From Anagrus nilaparvatae (lineage: Eukaryota; Arthropoda; Insecta; Hymenoptera; Mymaridae): 64,000 bases of DNA. Location: NCBI GenBank assembly GCA_022575985.1, contig JAKSXM010000231.1, forward strand, positions 9,426,501-9,490,500. Reading direction: 5' to 3'. Below the pieces are notes generated by a model, which made no database searches, was not told where the DNA came from, and saw only the letters and a list, made by a program, of their open reading frames with translations. A program made the position numbers and the translations under genes. This document shows positions 47,799 through 61,400 of the stretch, one piece after another. The stretch's first letter is position 1. Each line of letters starts with the position of its first letter.

Positions 47799-50277
47799 CA
47801 CTGAAAAAAAAATCCGCTTGCCGCAAGGATTTTTCCACTTGCCGCAAGCGGAATTCCGTTTGCCGCAAGCGGATTTCCGCTTACCGCTAGCGGATTTCCG
47901 CTTGCCGCTAGCGGAATTCCATTTGCCGCTAGCGGATTTTTTTTTTTTGTTTAAACCATTGCAAATGGCTTGAAACGTAAAAAAAAACCTTTAAAAATAT
48001 TATTTTTTTGAACTTAAAACTTCATAAAACTGAATTTTAAAGCTCAAAAGTTAAAAAAACTTGTTTAAAAATAAAGATTGCTTATTTAGCTTTTAAAACG
48101 TTTTTAAGTGGAATTATTATTAAAAAATAATAATAAAAAGTTAAATAAAATATATTTCATTAATTACTAGCTTCAGAAATTACCGAAAACAGCTGAAAAC
48201 AACTCCAAACCTAAATTATCCAATTTTGGATCATTTTTAAAATAACCAAATCAGTCTCGTTTTTTAAGGATTTTGTTTATTACTAATTTTTTTACAGATT
48301 TTTTTATTATTTACTTTAATTGTACATATTTTAAAGTATTATTTTTCTGTTAAAAATAATTTTTCTTTTAATTTTTAGCGTCTTAGAACAGTTAAATATT
48401 GGTTTTTTTAAAAATTCATAGACTTGCAATGGTAGCGATCTTACTCGACACAAAAAAAATTCACTTTTGAACACCTAAATTAAAACATACAAAACTCAAC
48501 ACACAATATTTTTTACACTAATTATTGCACGCGATTTAAATTAAACACAAAATTTTCAGCTCATTTTATTTGACACAAATTCAAAACAAAAAACTAAAAT
48601 TTAATTAGTTTTTACACGATTTGCATAAAAAATTTTTGTGTCGAATAATACGTGTCAAAAAAATTTGTGTTGGATTTAAATGGTGTGGAAAAAATAGTGT
48701 TAAAAAATAATGCGTGTTGAGTTTTGTGTGTTTTAGTCTTGTGTTCAATTTTTTTCGTGTTGAATAAGATCGCTACTGTAGAATTCGAACTCCCTATTTA
48801 TTTTAATATTTTAATATGCTTTGCAGGAGAAAAATTCATTTTTTAAGTTTTTTAGGGTACCAGTTATGAGGGGACCAATTTTTAAAAGTTTTGCAGTCTT
48901 CAAGAAAAAATTTTCTGAATAATATTTGCAAGAATTACTTATATATTTTTTCCTCGAGATTTCGTTGAAAGCACTATAGTTTTTTTATCTGGGGTTTTCC
49001 TTTGCCATAAAATCTTCAGTTTCTATTTTTACTGGCTTTGTCCAATCTTATATATTTGTATTAGTACCCCATTAGAGCCTAAAGAGTTTGAAATATTTAA
49101 AATTATCTTGAATAAATAAATAGATAGGAAAAAACTGCTTAAAAAAATGCGAAATCGTTTCGTCTGAAGATGAAAATTCACTGACTTATCAAATTTTTAA
49201 GTTATTGTGCTTCAAGTAACGTGTAATTGAGATTGTAGGAGAATTTTTGCAAAATCTTTAATTAACGATAACTCGTTTATTAAAAAACAAAAAGTTTTAG
49301 CATTTTTTCGAGTGGTTTTTCCCTGACTATTTATTTATTAAAGATAATTTTAAATATTTCAAACCCTTTAAGCTCAAATGGGCTACCAATGCTAAATATA
49401 TAAGATTGGACAAAACCAGTAAAAATAGAAACAAAAGATTTTATGGCTAAGGAAAACAACAGATAAAAAAACTAGTGGTTTCATCGAATTTCCGAGGAAA
49501 AAATATATAAGTAACTCTTCCAAATATTATTCAGAAAATTTTTCCTTGAAGACTGCGAAACTTTTAAAAATTGGTACCCTCATAATTGGTACCTTAAAAA
49601 ACTAAATGAATGAATTTTTCTCCTGTAAAGCGTAGTAAAATATTAAAATAAATAGTGAGTTTGAATTGTACGGGAAAAATTACTTGGGAATATACCTTTT
49701 AGTCCAGTTTATAACATCATTTGAATCTGCTAGAAAAATCTCAAGTCCATGAATTTTTCAAAAATCCAAATATTTAACATTTGAACTGTTCTAAGACGTT
49801 AAAATAAATTAAAAGAAAAATTATTTTCAACAAAGATATTACTTCAAAATATATAAAATTAAAGTAAATAATAAAAAATCTGTAAAAAAATTAGTAATAA
49901 ACAAAATCATTAAAAACGAGACTGATTTGGTTATTTTAAAAATGATCCAAAATTGGATAATGAAATATAGTTTAAGTTAATGAAATATATTTTATTTAAC
50001 TTTTTATTATTACCTTTCAATAATAATTCCACTTAAAAAAGTTTTAAAAGCTAAATAAGTAATCTTTATTTTTAAAAAGATTTTTTTAACTTTTGAGCTA
50101 TAAAATTCAGTTTTATGAAGTTTTGAGTTCAAAAATATAATTTTTTTAAGGTTTATTTTTACGATTCAAGCCATTTGCAATGGTTTAAACAACAAAAAAA
50201 AATCCGCTTGTGTCAAGCGGAATTCCGCTTGCGGCAAGCGAATTTCCGCTAGCGGCAAACGGAATTTTTTTTCAGTG
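47799..50277. mobile_element. Giant foldback element, family B (2.48 kb, arms near 0.95-1 kb)
   Basis: Begins CACTGAAAAAAAAATCCGCT and ends TTTTTTTTCAGTG, with TA outside both ends, as in the short copy at 32943-33297. Both termini carry palindromic CCGCTTGCCGCAAGCGG-type units. Internal sequence is also inverted: AAATTATCCAATTTTGGATC near 48220 pairs with GATCCAAAATTGGATAATG near 49945; GGGTACCAGTTATGAGGGGA near 48857 pairs with TACCCTCATAATTGGTACC near 49585; and the repeat F blocks pair around 49000 and 49400. The loop is only about 150-190 bases near 49150-49320. No transposase is present. The left arm is interrupted by a separate element at 48432-48776. Confidence 0.8.
48432..48776. mobile_element. 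MITE-like element nested in the foldback's left arm
   Basis: Begins GTAGCGATCTTACTCGACAC and ends with the inverse (GTGTTGAATAAGATCGCTAC). The two halves are complementary over much of the 345 bases (for example CAAAACTCAACACACAAT against GTGTTGAGTTTTGTGTG). The foldback's left arm resumes after it, and the right arm has no counterpart, which shows that it arrived after the foldback. Confidence 0.75.
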
Positions 50278-53200
50278 TATTACATTAGTACCGAATTTAG
50301 GCACATTACGCACAAATTTAGAAAGGGTCGCCCTTTCCGAGAGAAAGGGCCTGGCTATAAAAAAATGTTTATTTCTATTTTTAGGTACAGCATTTTAGAA
50401 ATTTTGTAAAATTTTCCTGAATAGGGGAGTAGCAAAATTTCTCGAGAAATTCGAAAATTGAGTAAGAATTTTCCAAAACTTTTATTGGGTTATAAAAAAA
50501 CGAGCTTCAGAAATTCCGTTTTATGGTATTTTTTTGGTCAGGAAAATATTTGTATTTTTAAATAAATTTCTGCTTATTGATATATATGAAAAGAAGTTTG
50601 AAAATTTCTTGAAAAATTATACTGTAATTTTGAAAGTGAATAACTGATAATAAAAAAAAATAATGATTCTAGGAAGAAACCAAGTTGTATTACGAATAAG
50701 GTATAGATTAATACTTTTTTCAAGAAATATATTTTCAATTGGTCAGTTTTTACATAAAAGATATTGGTGTCATAGTTCAATCGATATCTTTTATCGCGTG
50801 GAATAAAATTAAACATTCTTGCTGTAATAAAAAAATTCTAAGAATTTCAATTAAGTTATAGGTATATAACATATTGTTGTGGCACACTGAAATCAATTTC
50901 GCAAAACTTGCTTAAATGAGTAAAAAGCTTGAAAAGTTCGCAGATAGTCTGGAATAGAATTGAAAAGTGAAATCTTATGAAATTAAATAAATAAAATAGC
51001 ATGTAAGTATTCGCGTCATAATATAATATTGACCTGTGACTGCTGCAACTTTTTTAGTAAGCATCAGGCTTCCTTGGGGGTTGCATGCATTTATTTTTGC
51101 AGCTATTTATTTTGTTATTATTATCGCAAATACTCAGGTTTTTTACGTAACTTTTTCAATGATATGAAATAATGAAAGAAAAAAACAATATGTTTCATTT
51201 CAAAAGACTCGGCAGCGAAAAGTAAGTTGAAAAAATTATTATTTTTCTTTAATTATACTGATAAACAATACATGAAAGACAAAAAATTCATTATTTATTA
51301 TTATTATTTTTTTCGATCTTGTTCTTTCGTTTTCGTACATGCAATATTTTCGCATATATTTTTTACTATTCTTATTATTTTTTGCAATACGCGTGCGCAC
51401 ATCGGAAAAAGTATTATATTTCGCATTACTGCTATGGATCTTGAAGTATCAATTTACCGATGGGGTTGTTCTTCGACTTTTCACATAATCACATTTTTTC
51501 ATATTTTACACCTAACAATTTTTTTTTCAATCATAACATTTTATTTTCATACCTCTTTTTAGATAGGATTACTTTTGATTTTCGTCGTAATAATTTTAAT
51601 TTTGATGAATAAATTTATTGATTAAAATTTTAATCAGCAATTAAAATAATATGCTAGGTATATTTTTAATTAAAAACTGTTTACGAACATTTCGACTTTT
51701 TCTAAATAAATATTTTGCTTTGTATCTTTGGTTTGTTGAATCAGTTGCAATAGCAGATAATATTATACAAAATATGAATACAGACTTTTGACTATAGTTG
51801 CTTGAATAAGCGCGAGTTTAATATTTACAATGATTTAGTGATTTAGTCATATCGACCGTTCGGCGGCTCGATGATCATGCTTTTCTGCCTTTAGTACAAG
51901 TGTACCTTAATATAGAGTTCAAGTTCATATTAATTTCAAATAAAGGCATAAATCTTCATTTTTTATTAGTCAATTTAATTTTTTTTATTCAGATAAAATT
52001 ATAAATTACTAAATAATAAAAAGGCCGATAATTCGAAATATCGACTGTAAAATTACTTACGTAAACATTTAAATCAATTCACAAGTGCATATTAAAAAAT
52101 AAAATGCATTATATTGGTGCAAACTGTGAATGATATAAATAAACCTGTTTGAATATTTTCTTCTTCTTCGCAAAAAGACATGACATTTTATTGAGTTAAT
52201 TCAATACCTCAGTAAATTGTATTAAATGAAATATAGCATTAATTCTTCATTTAAGAAGATATGTAGTTAAAAAGTTTTATTAAATCAACAAAGTGACTAA
52301 CGCATGCCATTTGACGGCCCTCGACTTAATAAAAGATTTGACTTAATAAAAGATGGTATTTTCCCAGAGTATGATATCAACAGCGGCTTTGGTTAGTTAA
52401 TTATTATTTTTAACAGTTAAAAAAGTCAATATAGGTATTACTCTAATAGTTTATAAAAGGCGCAAAAGATGTAAAATTTTTAACAACAAATACATCGTAA
52501 ATTTTTAACTAATTTCCGAGTTGGCTCGATTTAAAAAAATAATAATTATTTATTGTAAGTTTATTCAAGCACACCGAAACCTAAGGAATGCATTTTTTTA
52601 TTATGACTTATGTGTTATAATATTTACAAACGTGTGAGGATCGGATGTGTTTATTGAAATATAAAGCATATTCCAATAATGTTTATTTATATATAGGTGT
52701 TTAATTTTAAAATTTGATATATACCTATTTATAGTTCCAACTAATTCCATGGAAGAGCGGGAGTACCTATTTTATTTTATTTTCTATTATTAGTTTTTTA
52801 ACATTTATTTAATTGATAGATTACTTTTTAATATCTAAAAAAAGATAAGAAAAACAAATGAAAAAAAAGGTATATACATTATACGTGTAATAAAATAAAA
52901 TGAACTGATGAGTTCTGATGATTTTTACAATAAAAATACTGTTAATTAGCTATTACTAAAATTAAAAAATATTTATAAATACACTACAGCAGACACAAAT
53001 AAACTATTGTTTATAAGAATTGCATCGTTTTTATTTTATAATTATAATATTTAAACGTTAAAAATGGCGAATAATCGGGGTAAGTTAAACAGGTCTTCTG
53101 ATAACCAGTCAACTTGTTGCATATTTTATTTTTATTTATTTATTTTTATTTTTAATTAACGTTATTTTTATATTTGAAAATTTCCTCAAAAACTTTTTGC
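50278..53200. other. Intergenic tract, no gene seen
   Basis: Frames at 50574-50816 and 51227-51562 have no domain, and their composition is that of the background. At 53064-53084 the string ATGGCGAATAATCGGG precedes GTAAGT and looks like a short start exon, but joining it to the next acceptor breaks frame, so it is not called as coding. Confidence 0.4.
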
Positions 53201-54876
53201 CAAAAAATAATTAAAAAACAGTGTAAAAAACGTATGTATATATATATATAACAAATCGTCGTTCGTCATCGACTTGGTCATCGATAAACCCAATACATGT
53301 ATATTTGGTCAGCATAATCTTTCTATCTCACTCGCACTCTTTCTTCTGAATGTCAAGTCACAAGATTGACAAAAAACGGAAAACAGAAACGATCAACCCT
53401 CTGTCTCACTGAACACTCCCTCTATGTATGCTTTTTCGTACAATATTATGCATCATCAGCAGTATTTATGATTTTTTGGTCTGGTTTTCTTACCAGAACC
53501 AGAGAGAGATCTCTGGGTATGTTTATTGGTTTTTATAATATTTAATTAATACCTACTATTGCAGGCTTATTTGAGATCTGTACGTTTGTTTTCTGTGAAA
53601 GTGCAATGGAATGTGTGCAGAGTGATGGCAAACTATCGTTATTATAATATTGGAAATTGTGAACAAATTCCAGAGAGTACATAAGAGAGAATTTGGTTAG
53701 GTTTATATTTTGATAATTATTTTAAAATTGCTAGTCAGACTTGTAAGATTCTTAAAAGTCATCATCGTAATCAGGCACTGCGTAGAATATTTACGAGTGG
53801 GTGGTAGTACAACTATTAATACGATATTAATAATAATTATAGTGTTAGTGTTATATCACGCGTACTTTTTTGTTGTTATAAATGAATGTTTTCTCTAGAA
53901 TAAAGATAATAAAAACATGCATAAATTCAGACTTCCAGTCAAGGTTGAATTGCCTGCTGCGTTGACAAGGTATGGGGATATTCTCCAACTATTTCCTACT
54001 CCTCTCCGCACTACAAACCTGGTATATCATTAGCGCACTTACGTGTGTGTCCACTGCTTTCATTTTTTTTTCTATTAGTTTCCTTTTAAATTTCATATTT
54101 TCTAGCATTATTGTTATAGTTTTGCGTGTTTGCTTCTATCTTTTTACATCTTCAACTTCAAAATCACAGCTATTACATGTTTTTATTATTAATAGTCTAT
54201 ATTATTTTGCACAATGTGATAATTGGTGTACTACATAACAGCTGTCTCATATAGGCCCAACACAGGATAATCTAAATTCCACTGTGATTTTGGAGTTGAA
54301 GAGAGCATGCTACAAATATGTTCAACTTTATTGTACTACCGCCTGCAAAATTTATTCGATTCATTAATACTGCCTACCAGGACAATTTCCTAAAATGTCA
54401 ATGTATAATGTGCTATTTCGGAAATTTACTTCGTTAATTATCTTATGTACAACGTTGTTATTTAATTGGTTTGCATCAAAACTTATCAATCGACAAGCTG
54501 TTGCTTGCCAACCTTTCATAGGAGAGTAAGTAATGAGGATATTAGTGAAAAAGATGTTGAATGCATATTTCATTATTATTTTATTTACAAATCGTGTTTT
54601 ATTTATTTATTTTACTTTACATAATTTCATTCACAAAAATAAAGATTATCATTTATACATAATTATAAGAATATATGAGTCATGCATCATTTCAATCACC
54701 TTGAAATATATGTAAGAATTTTTTATTTTTTTAACAATACTGCGCTTTAGCTGATAATACTTTAAAATATTTCAAATAAAATCCCTTATTTTTAATTGTT
54801 TAAAATCAAATTATTAGGTATTTGTAAACATTCTTTGCTTCCTAATGTAAATATTATAATTTTTCATTTGTTTAGA
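53201..54876 (+). other. Probable promoter and 5' UTR region of the sphingomyelin synthase gene
   Basis: Between about 53255 and 53660 the composition becomes much less AT-rich (TCGTCGTTCGTCATCGACTT; TCACTCGCACTCTTTC; CAGAACCAGAGAGAGATCTC), unlike the flanks. Potential donor and acceptor sites occur, and a firm acceptor (TTTGTTTAG, AG at 54874-54875) ends one base before the start codon. Exact leader exons cannot be fixed from sequence alone. The small frames here are not credible proteins. Confidence 0.35.
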
Positions 54877-56322
54877 ATGGTATTAGACCCCAAAGCAACA
54901 AGTTTACATAGTGATTACGGGAGTTTCGATAGGCCATCAGGAGGCGGAGAGGAACAGAATAAAGATATAGAAGCAGCTGTTGATGGCCCAAGTACTGGTA
55001 TGGCACAAACTAATGATATATATCAAAGGCAGCCTTTGCTTTCCACTACAGCAACTAATAGTAGAGATAAATGGAATAACGTAGGCTCAAGCTCAGACTA
55101 CTATGAAGATGAAGATGATAAAATTGATACTTTAAATAATTCTCATCATACGGGATTACCAAATGGATCAGAGAATGGCATAATTAAAATTGATGTTTCT
55201 GCTCCCTTCAAAGAGGAACCCAGATTCCCAAAAGAAAAATGGAAAACTTTCCTTGGTAATTTAAAGCATAATAATTGCTTTATTCACATGCAAACTTTCA
55301 TTTCTATTTACTTTTTCTAGCATTTCTGTTTATGGGAATAAATTTTATTTTTACATCTGCTTCATTGGCTTTGGTTCATGAAAGGGTACCCGATAGAAAA
55401 ACTTATGGACCTCTACCAGATATAGTGCTAGATAACGTTACAGTAGAAGACTGGGGTCTTACTGTATCTGAAGTTTTAATTATTTTAGTTTCTAATACTG
55501 CAGTAGTTTTTGTACTTTTTCATAAACACAGGTAAAAATAAAAAAATAAAATTGTTTTACTTTCAAAATAAATAAAAAAATCATTTTAGGTATATTGTAT
55601 CAAGGAGGATATTTTTAATTTTGGGTTTATTATATATGATGAGGAGCATAACAATGTATGTTACTGTACTTCCTATGTCCAGTAAAACTTACTTCTGCAG
55701 TCCAAAGGCAAACAGCACCAGTCCTCTATTAATAGCAGGTCGAGTACTACAGCTTATCTCTGGATTTGGATTGTCGATAAATGGAAAGCATACTTACTGT
55801 GGAGATTTTATTTATAGCGGGCACACAGTTGTGCTTGTACTTAGTTATTTAATTATTAAAGAGTGTAAGAATACATAATACAAAATATTTACTATTTTGA
55901 TATTTATAGCCTTTCTTTTATTTTGATAGATTCTCCAAAAAAATTTAGGCCAATTCATTGGTTAACTAAATTCTTATCTTTTGTTGGAGTTATTATGGTT
56001 TTGATAGCTCGTGGACATTATACCGTGGATGTATTAATTGCTTATTACGTAACAACTCGGCTATGGTACATATATCATACAATGGCTAATACCGTACAAC
56101 TGAAAGTAAGTTAAATTTGAAATTTTTTAACGCACTAATACTTATAAAAAAATATTTATTTAATAGCAAAGTGGACCAAATAACTTTCTTGCTCGACTTT
56201 GGTGGTTTCCTATTTTTAAGTATTTTGAAAAGAATGTCAAAGGAACTATACCACATCAATATGAATGGCCATTACCGTGGCCACGAAGATTTCTTGCCAA
56301 ACATCCAATTAGAGATAGTTAA
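54877..56322 (+). CDS. Sphingomyelin synthase-type enzyme (phosphatidylcholine:ceramide cholinephosphotransferase)
   Basis: Exons 54877-55255, 55321-55531, 55590-55864, 55930-56105 and 56167-56322 join in frame to about 398 residues, comparable to vertebrate SMS1/2. Residues 1-125 are polar and acidic, without a SAM domain, so it is not the SMSr subtype. From about 127 follow six membrane spans and the PAP2_C catalytic core. The HHD triad is visible: CGDFIYSGHT (His about 275) and ARGHYTVDV (His about 318, Asp about 322). The family transfers a phospho-head group from a glycerophospholipid to ceramide in Golgi or plasma membrane. Whether this insect enzyme uses phosphocholine or phosphoethanolamine cannot be read from sequence. 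The first ATG follows an acceptor by one base; an upstream coding exon is unlikely because the frame above is not conserved-looking. Confidence 0.9.
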
Positions 56323-58449
56323 TATTTTAGAAGGAATTTCTATATGTTTATAGTGATACAGTTACTTAAATTAGTAACAACGAATATTCAACCAATTACA
56401 AGAGTATAAAAAGATTATTTGTTCAGTGCCTGAAAAGAAAAATAAGTTTTTTTTCATAATTTTGATTATCTCTGTACTATTTCAATGTATACACTTATTA
56501 AACGTCAATTTACAACGGGTTCTGCAAAAAAAGTGAAAAGTGATATGCCATTAATAATATAAAATTAGAAATAATCAGTGTAGCTTTTTATATAGAAAGT
56601 CTTGCATTGTGATATTTTTGTACGAGGCACTTAAAATATGACTTACATTAAGATTTATGTTGATAAATATTTAATTTTTGGATATATTTTTTTAATGCAC
56701 AAATTTTTATTTTTCTATCAATAGCAAGTACTGAAACGTTAAAAAATTTTTATATCATTACTTAATTTAGTCAGATATAGCAAGTATTACACAAATTCAA
56801 AAATGTTAAATATCGGAATGCAATAAAGCTTTTAAATTGATAAACTACGACTGAAAGAAAAAATTTTATAATTCTCAACTGTTATGAAATTTTCTATTTT
56901 ATTTATAAAACAATTTACTTATAGCAAAACTCTTTTGACTAAAGATATTTAGAGTTTGTAAAACTTGTAAAATAATTATACTTGTAAAATTTTGAAAATA
57001 TTTCTAAGAAGTAAATAAAGAATATTCAAGTTGGGCAGGTAAATTAATATATTTAAGGCCAGGGGCAGCATAAATTTTTTTTTCATGTCAGTTGCGAGTA
57101 AGTTCATCTTTCTTGCAATTACACTGTACAGAAAATGTTATTTTAAAAATTGTTAATGTACAATGAAGCACAATGTCCGTTGTACACTTCTACTTTTATA
57201 TAAATAATATATATACATAAATGTTTAGCACCAGGGATGGGCATATTGGAAGTAAAAAATTTGGGATAAATTTAACATTTCAAACGAAATTTGATCAACG
57301 AATGCTCAGTAATGGCATTATAAAAAGCTATTACCTTCAGAAAGAGCTAAAAAAATTTTTGTTTAAATTTAAGTAAAACAGGTATTGCTCATCTAGAAAA
57401 TAATAAGTCCCAAAAAATCTTTTTAAACTCTTCTCGAGGAATACAAGTTTTTATTAAGTCATTAACTAGTGCTCATTGAGAATATTAAATTTTCGCAAAT
57501 TTTTTATTTGCCGTATCACCATTGCTGCTTAGCACAATTAATTTATATGTATGAGTGATGTTGATATTGTTTTTTCACAAATATTTTATAAAGTGGCTAG
57601 TTAAGTGTTGTCTATATGAGTGATTGTGAAACCATTAAAGTGCCTGACTTTTTCTATTAATGAAATTAAACTGTGTGTACAAAATTAATATTTTCTTGTA
57701 GATATTTTTTAAAGATTATAAGATTTTTCTACAAATTAAGTTCTTTTCATACGTTATAGAAAACTTTATTTCTTCATTCTTTGTTATTTTGTTAAATAAA
57801 ATTTATTTAAACTAAAGTTAAGTGTATTTTTTATTAAACAAAAATTTAAATTTTATCCTTCAAGGTGCAAAAACTTGTTCAAAATTATTGTATGCCAAAT
57901 TATAAATTAAATAAATTATTATTAAATATGAATTTTCCATGAGATTATAATTTTACTGTTCAACAATAATTTATCCAGAAAATGGATAATTTTTTCAACG
58001 TCATATGAAATAAAATTAAAAAAAGCATTTCTCGATCATTATTAACAATTTTTTAGTAAAACTTGTATTTTCTAAATTTTATAATGGCGGGAAATATAGT
58101 TCAATTTATTGTTCAATGCAGAATGTTTCTGCGACAGTGCGGTAGTAACCACGTCTTTGTCAGCCGGGAAATGCGTATTTTGATAATTCTTATATGAAAA
58201 TTCCAAGTCGTTTAACCAAAAATTCACTGCATTTTCTTTGTTTTTTAATTATTATTATTATATTATTAGCAACTTCAAACTTGACAACTTGATTTTTGTT
58301 AACCAAACTATCGCAAAAATTTTAGAAAAATTATAAATACAAAATTTTCAAGTTATTTTAATAAAATTATTTAAAAAAAGTAAAATATATAAAAATAGTA
58401 AAAATAACAAAAAGTTTAAAAAATAAAATTGTAACAAATTTAAAAAAAA
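56323..58449 (+). other. 3' UTR/flank of sphingomyelin synthase gene and upstream region of the module-array gene
   Basis: AT-rich throughout, with several AATAAA-type signals, including one around 57796. No coding exon is recognised. A slightly less AT-rich stretch at 58080-58180 (GCGACAGTGCGGTAGTAACCAC) may belong to the promoter of the gene starting at 58450. Confidence 0.4.
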
Positions 58450-61400
58450 ATGGATTGGTAAGTTAAAATCAAGAATTACAAATTGGGAAAATTTTCATGT
58501 TTAAAATTTGTTTACAGTGCAAATAATGATAATATTGACGACTGTTTCAATTTCCGAACAATAACACCATGGACATCCATAATAAGAGGAAGTTATTCAA
58601 TAAATGATCAGCGTTTCAAGTTTTTAAGTCGAGGAAAACAGGCTAGCGCATGCTGCGTTGTATCTATAGCCCTTTCATATTTAATAGAACCAAAAGATTG
58701 GGCAGAAAATTTCGTTGACCAAGTTCTTGATAACGGAGACAAGCTCTACAGAATAAGTCGTGCTCGAATTCGTAAAAAAGAAGAATCTTACATGACGACC
58801 AATTTACTTCACACTGAATTTTTCGTTGGTGACTACAAATGCCAAGTATTCGCAGAGTCGGGAACAGTATTTGGAAACGTATCTGGGACTACTGTAGGCT
58901 CACTCAATTTAGATAATGGTTTGACGAAGTTTTTCCAAATCCCTAATCACGGCGTTTTAACAATTGAACACAATTCTGTTGCTGTATGGAATCGGCCAAG
59001 TATGCCTAACATATTTTTCTGCTTCGATCCCGAAGCTTGCGATGATCAGGGAATAAGATTCTTAGATGGTTCAGCTTGCATTATGCGTTTCAATGGCTTA
59101 GATATATTAATTGATCATTTAAAAAGGAATTTCAAAAACTATTGTGATTCGAAATATTGCCTTGATAAAGTTTCTTTGATAAAAGTTAAGCAAATTCCTC
59201 GAGACAGATTTCGGGCACCATCCGCAAATCGATTAGTTGTAGATAAAAATTTATTAGATTCTATAGGTCCGACAGATTCTAATGAACATTCAAAAAAAAA
59301 CGAATTCCCGGGAACTTCTCAAAAAGAGAAACAAAAATGTGATGGATCTGAACAATCGATGAGTTGCAAGTTCATGGATCACCAAAATTGGATAAACAAA
59401 GTGCCGTTAACAATTGAGATTTCTAACTATGAAGTGGAAGCGACATTCGCTTCTGAACCATTAATAGACCAAACGCTCAAACATGATAAATACTCTTACG
59501 AACAAGTTAGAACAAACGTACCCCAAAATTTTAAAGAACTACCTCTGCCAGGTGGTAATTCAATGCTTATTTTGCATGGTTGGACTCATAAATTAAGCGA
59601 CGATTATAAAGGAAAAGGGGAACAAAGTGCTGCTAATTGTGTCGTAGCAATTGCTACCAAGAAATTTAATCCAGTGAAAGCTTGGCTGCGTTCGACTTTG
59701 GACGAAATTCTTAGTTTGGGTGATTTAATTTACGTTGATTGCAAAACGTATATCAATCCAAGTGTCAAGACTTTAACGGCTGCAGATCTAAATGATGTTA
59801 AATTTAAGGTAAATCATTTTTTAATCCTTGGATAAAAAAATAGTAAAAATAAAAAAAGCGTTTCTTAATCTTAAACGATTAGATAAATGGGAAAAGTATC
59901 GTTATCGATGTTCAAGTAATAACGGTTACGGGTGTTATTGGTTCTAAGAATCCTGCTGTATTGACCTTGAAACAAGGTTTGGATGAATTTTTCCTGAACA
60001 ATAAAGAAGGCATTTTAGAATGTCCAGCGTTACAAGCAATAGCGATCTGGAGCTCCGATGAATATTTCTATCAGTTCGATTCATCTTCTTGCGACAATAC
60101 GGGCTTGCATTTTACTGAAGAAAAAAGTAAATAATAATAAATAACATTTATTGGGAAAAAAATTAAGCTTTCTTTATTATTTAGACAAGGAAGAAGTTAA
60201 ACGTTTAGAAAGACCAGTAAAGGGTAAATGTTGCGTTATTCGGTTTCCTGATCTAAATTTTCTATGCAGTCATTTGATAAAAAATCTTGGTTCATCAAGA
60301 AATAACGACCGTTTTACTATTCGTCGAATTGAAATTCTTGATGACATACCAGGGATAAGAGACTGGAATTCGTTTAAAGCTGGTGAACCTGGTAAAAATT
60401 GGATCCTTAGAGGGAATATCAGTAGTGACAGTGAACAATTTGGGGAGTCAATAAGAGGTAAACAAGGCATTTCAGTTGCTGCTGTTGCATTAGTTGCTGC
60501 TAATGATTCACCTCTTTCCGAGTGGTTTAAAGAAGACATTGACGATATTATAAATTATGGCAATGATTACTTCGATTGGTGCCTTCCATCAGAGGTAATT
60601 TATATTTTGCAGTAATTACACTTGAAAAAATTCTAAAAATGTATTTTTTTTGGTGAAAATTAGTATTTAATATTCAAAATACTAAATGTGAAAAGCCCAC
60701 TTTTTTTTAATGAAAAAAAAATTAAAAGAACTGACAAAAAAAAAATTTGTGCTTAAACAAGGGAAAAAATATAGGATTTCAGTTTATAATTGCGTTATAT
60801 GCACGAACAAGTTCATTGCCAAAACCGGATCTCCTAATTAATTACATCTAAAAAAAATTTTAAAAAATTTTTCCATTTCTGAATAATTTTTGGTTACTAA
60901 AAAAAAATTATAGTTGGTTTGTGTTTTCACGCACTACCAACGATTATGGAACGAAATAAAATAAATAAGTCGAAAATATTATAAGTCCGTTTCACCCCCC
61001 CCCCCCCTGTCGAGCCGGATTTTTTCACATACCCCATCCAATGAACATTTTCCATGTTAAAAAAAATTATTACTTTAGTTTTTTTTCTCAGCAAACTTAA
61101 CAGCTCCTCCCTAATATTAAATTAACAAAAAAAAGTTTTTAACTAATAGTTCTTGTCTATATTAAGATTTTATTAATTAAAGTACCTTATCATGAGCAAA
61201 ATTCGTTGAGATCTTTACCCCTGAAGCTAAACTTAATTAAAGCACATTATGCAAAACCACATTGTTTTTAAGCAATTTTTCTTGTTAGGAAAATAATTTT
61301 TGAAAATTTTAGGATGAAAATGATTCAAACTTCGTATTGTATGTCAAAGATTTAAAAAAGACTTTGTACTTCAAAAATTGTCGAGTAGTTATCGATATAA

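Noticed and set aside
53064..53084. ATGGCGAATAATCGGG followed by GTAAGT as a first coding exon of the sphingomyelin synthase gene
   Set aside because: Joining to the acceptor at 54876 runs into a stop at once; it could be a leader exon but not coding in that frame.
58483..58517. Start codon at 58483 for the module-array gene
   Set aside because: It lies inside the first intron; the exon beginning at 58518 joins in frame to ATGGATTG at 58450.
60270..60539. Minus-strand 89-codon frame, and similar ones at 61900-62241 and 62385-62639
   Set aside because: Antisense shadows of the exons of the module-array gene, whose plus-strand reading gives conserved repeated modules.
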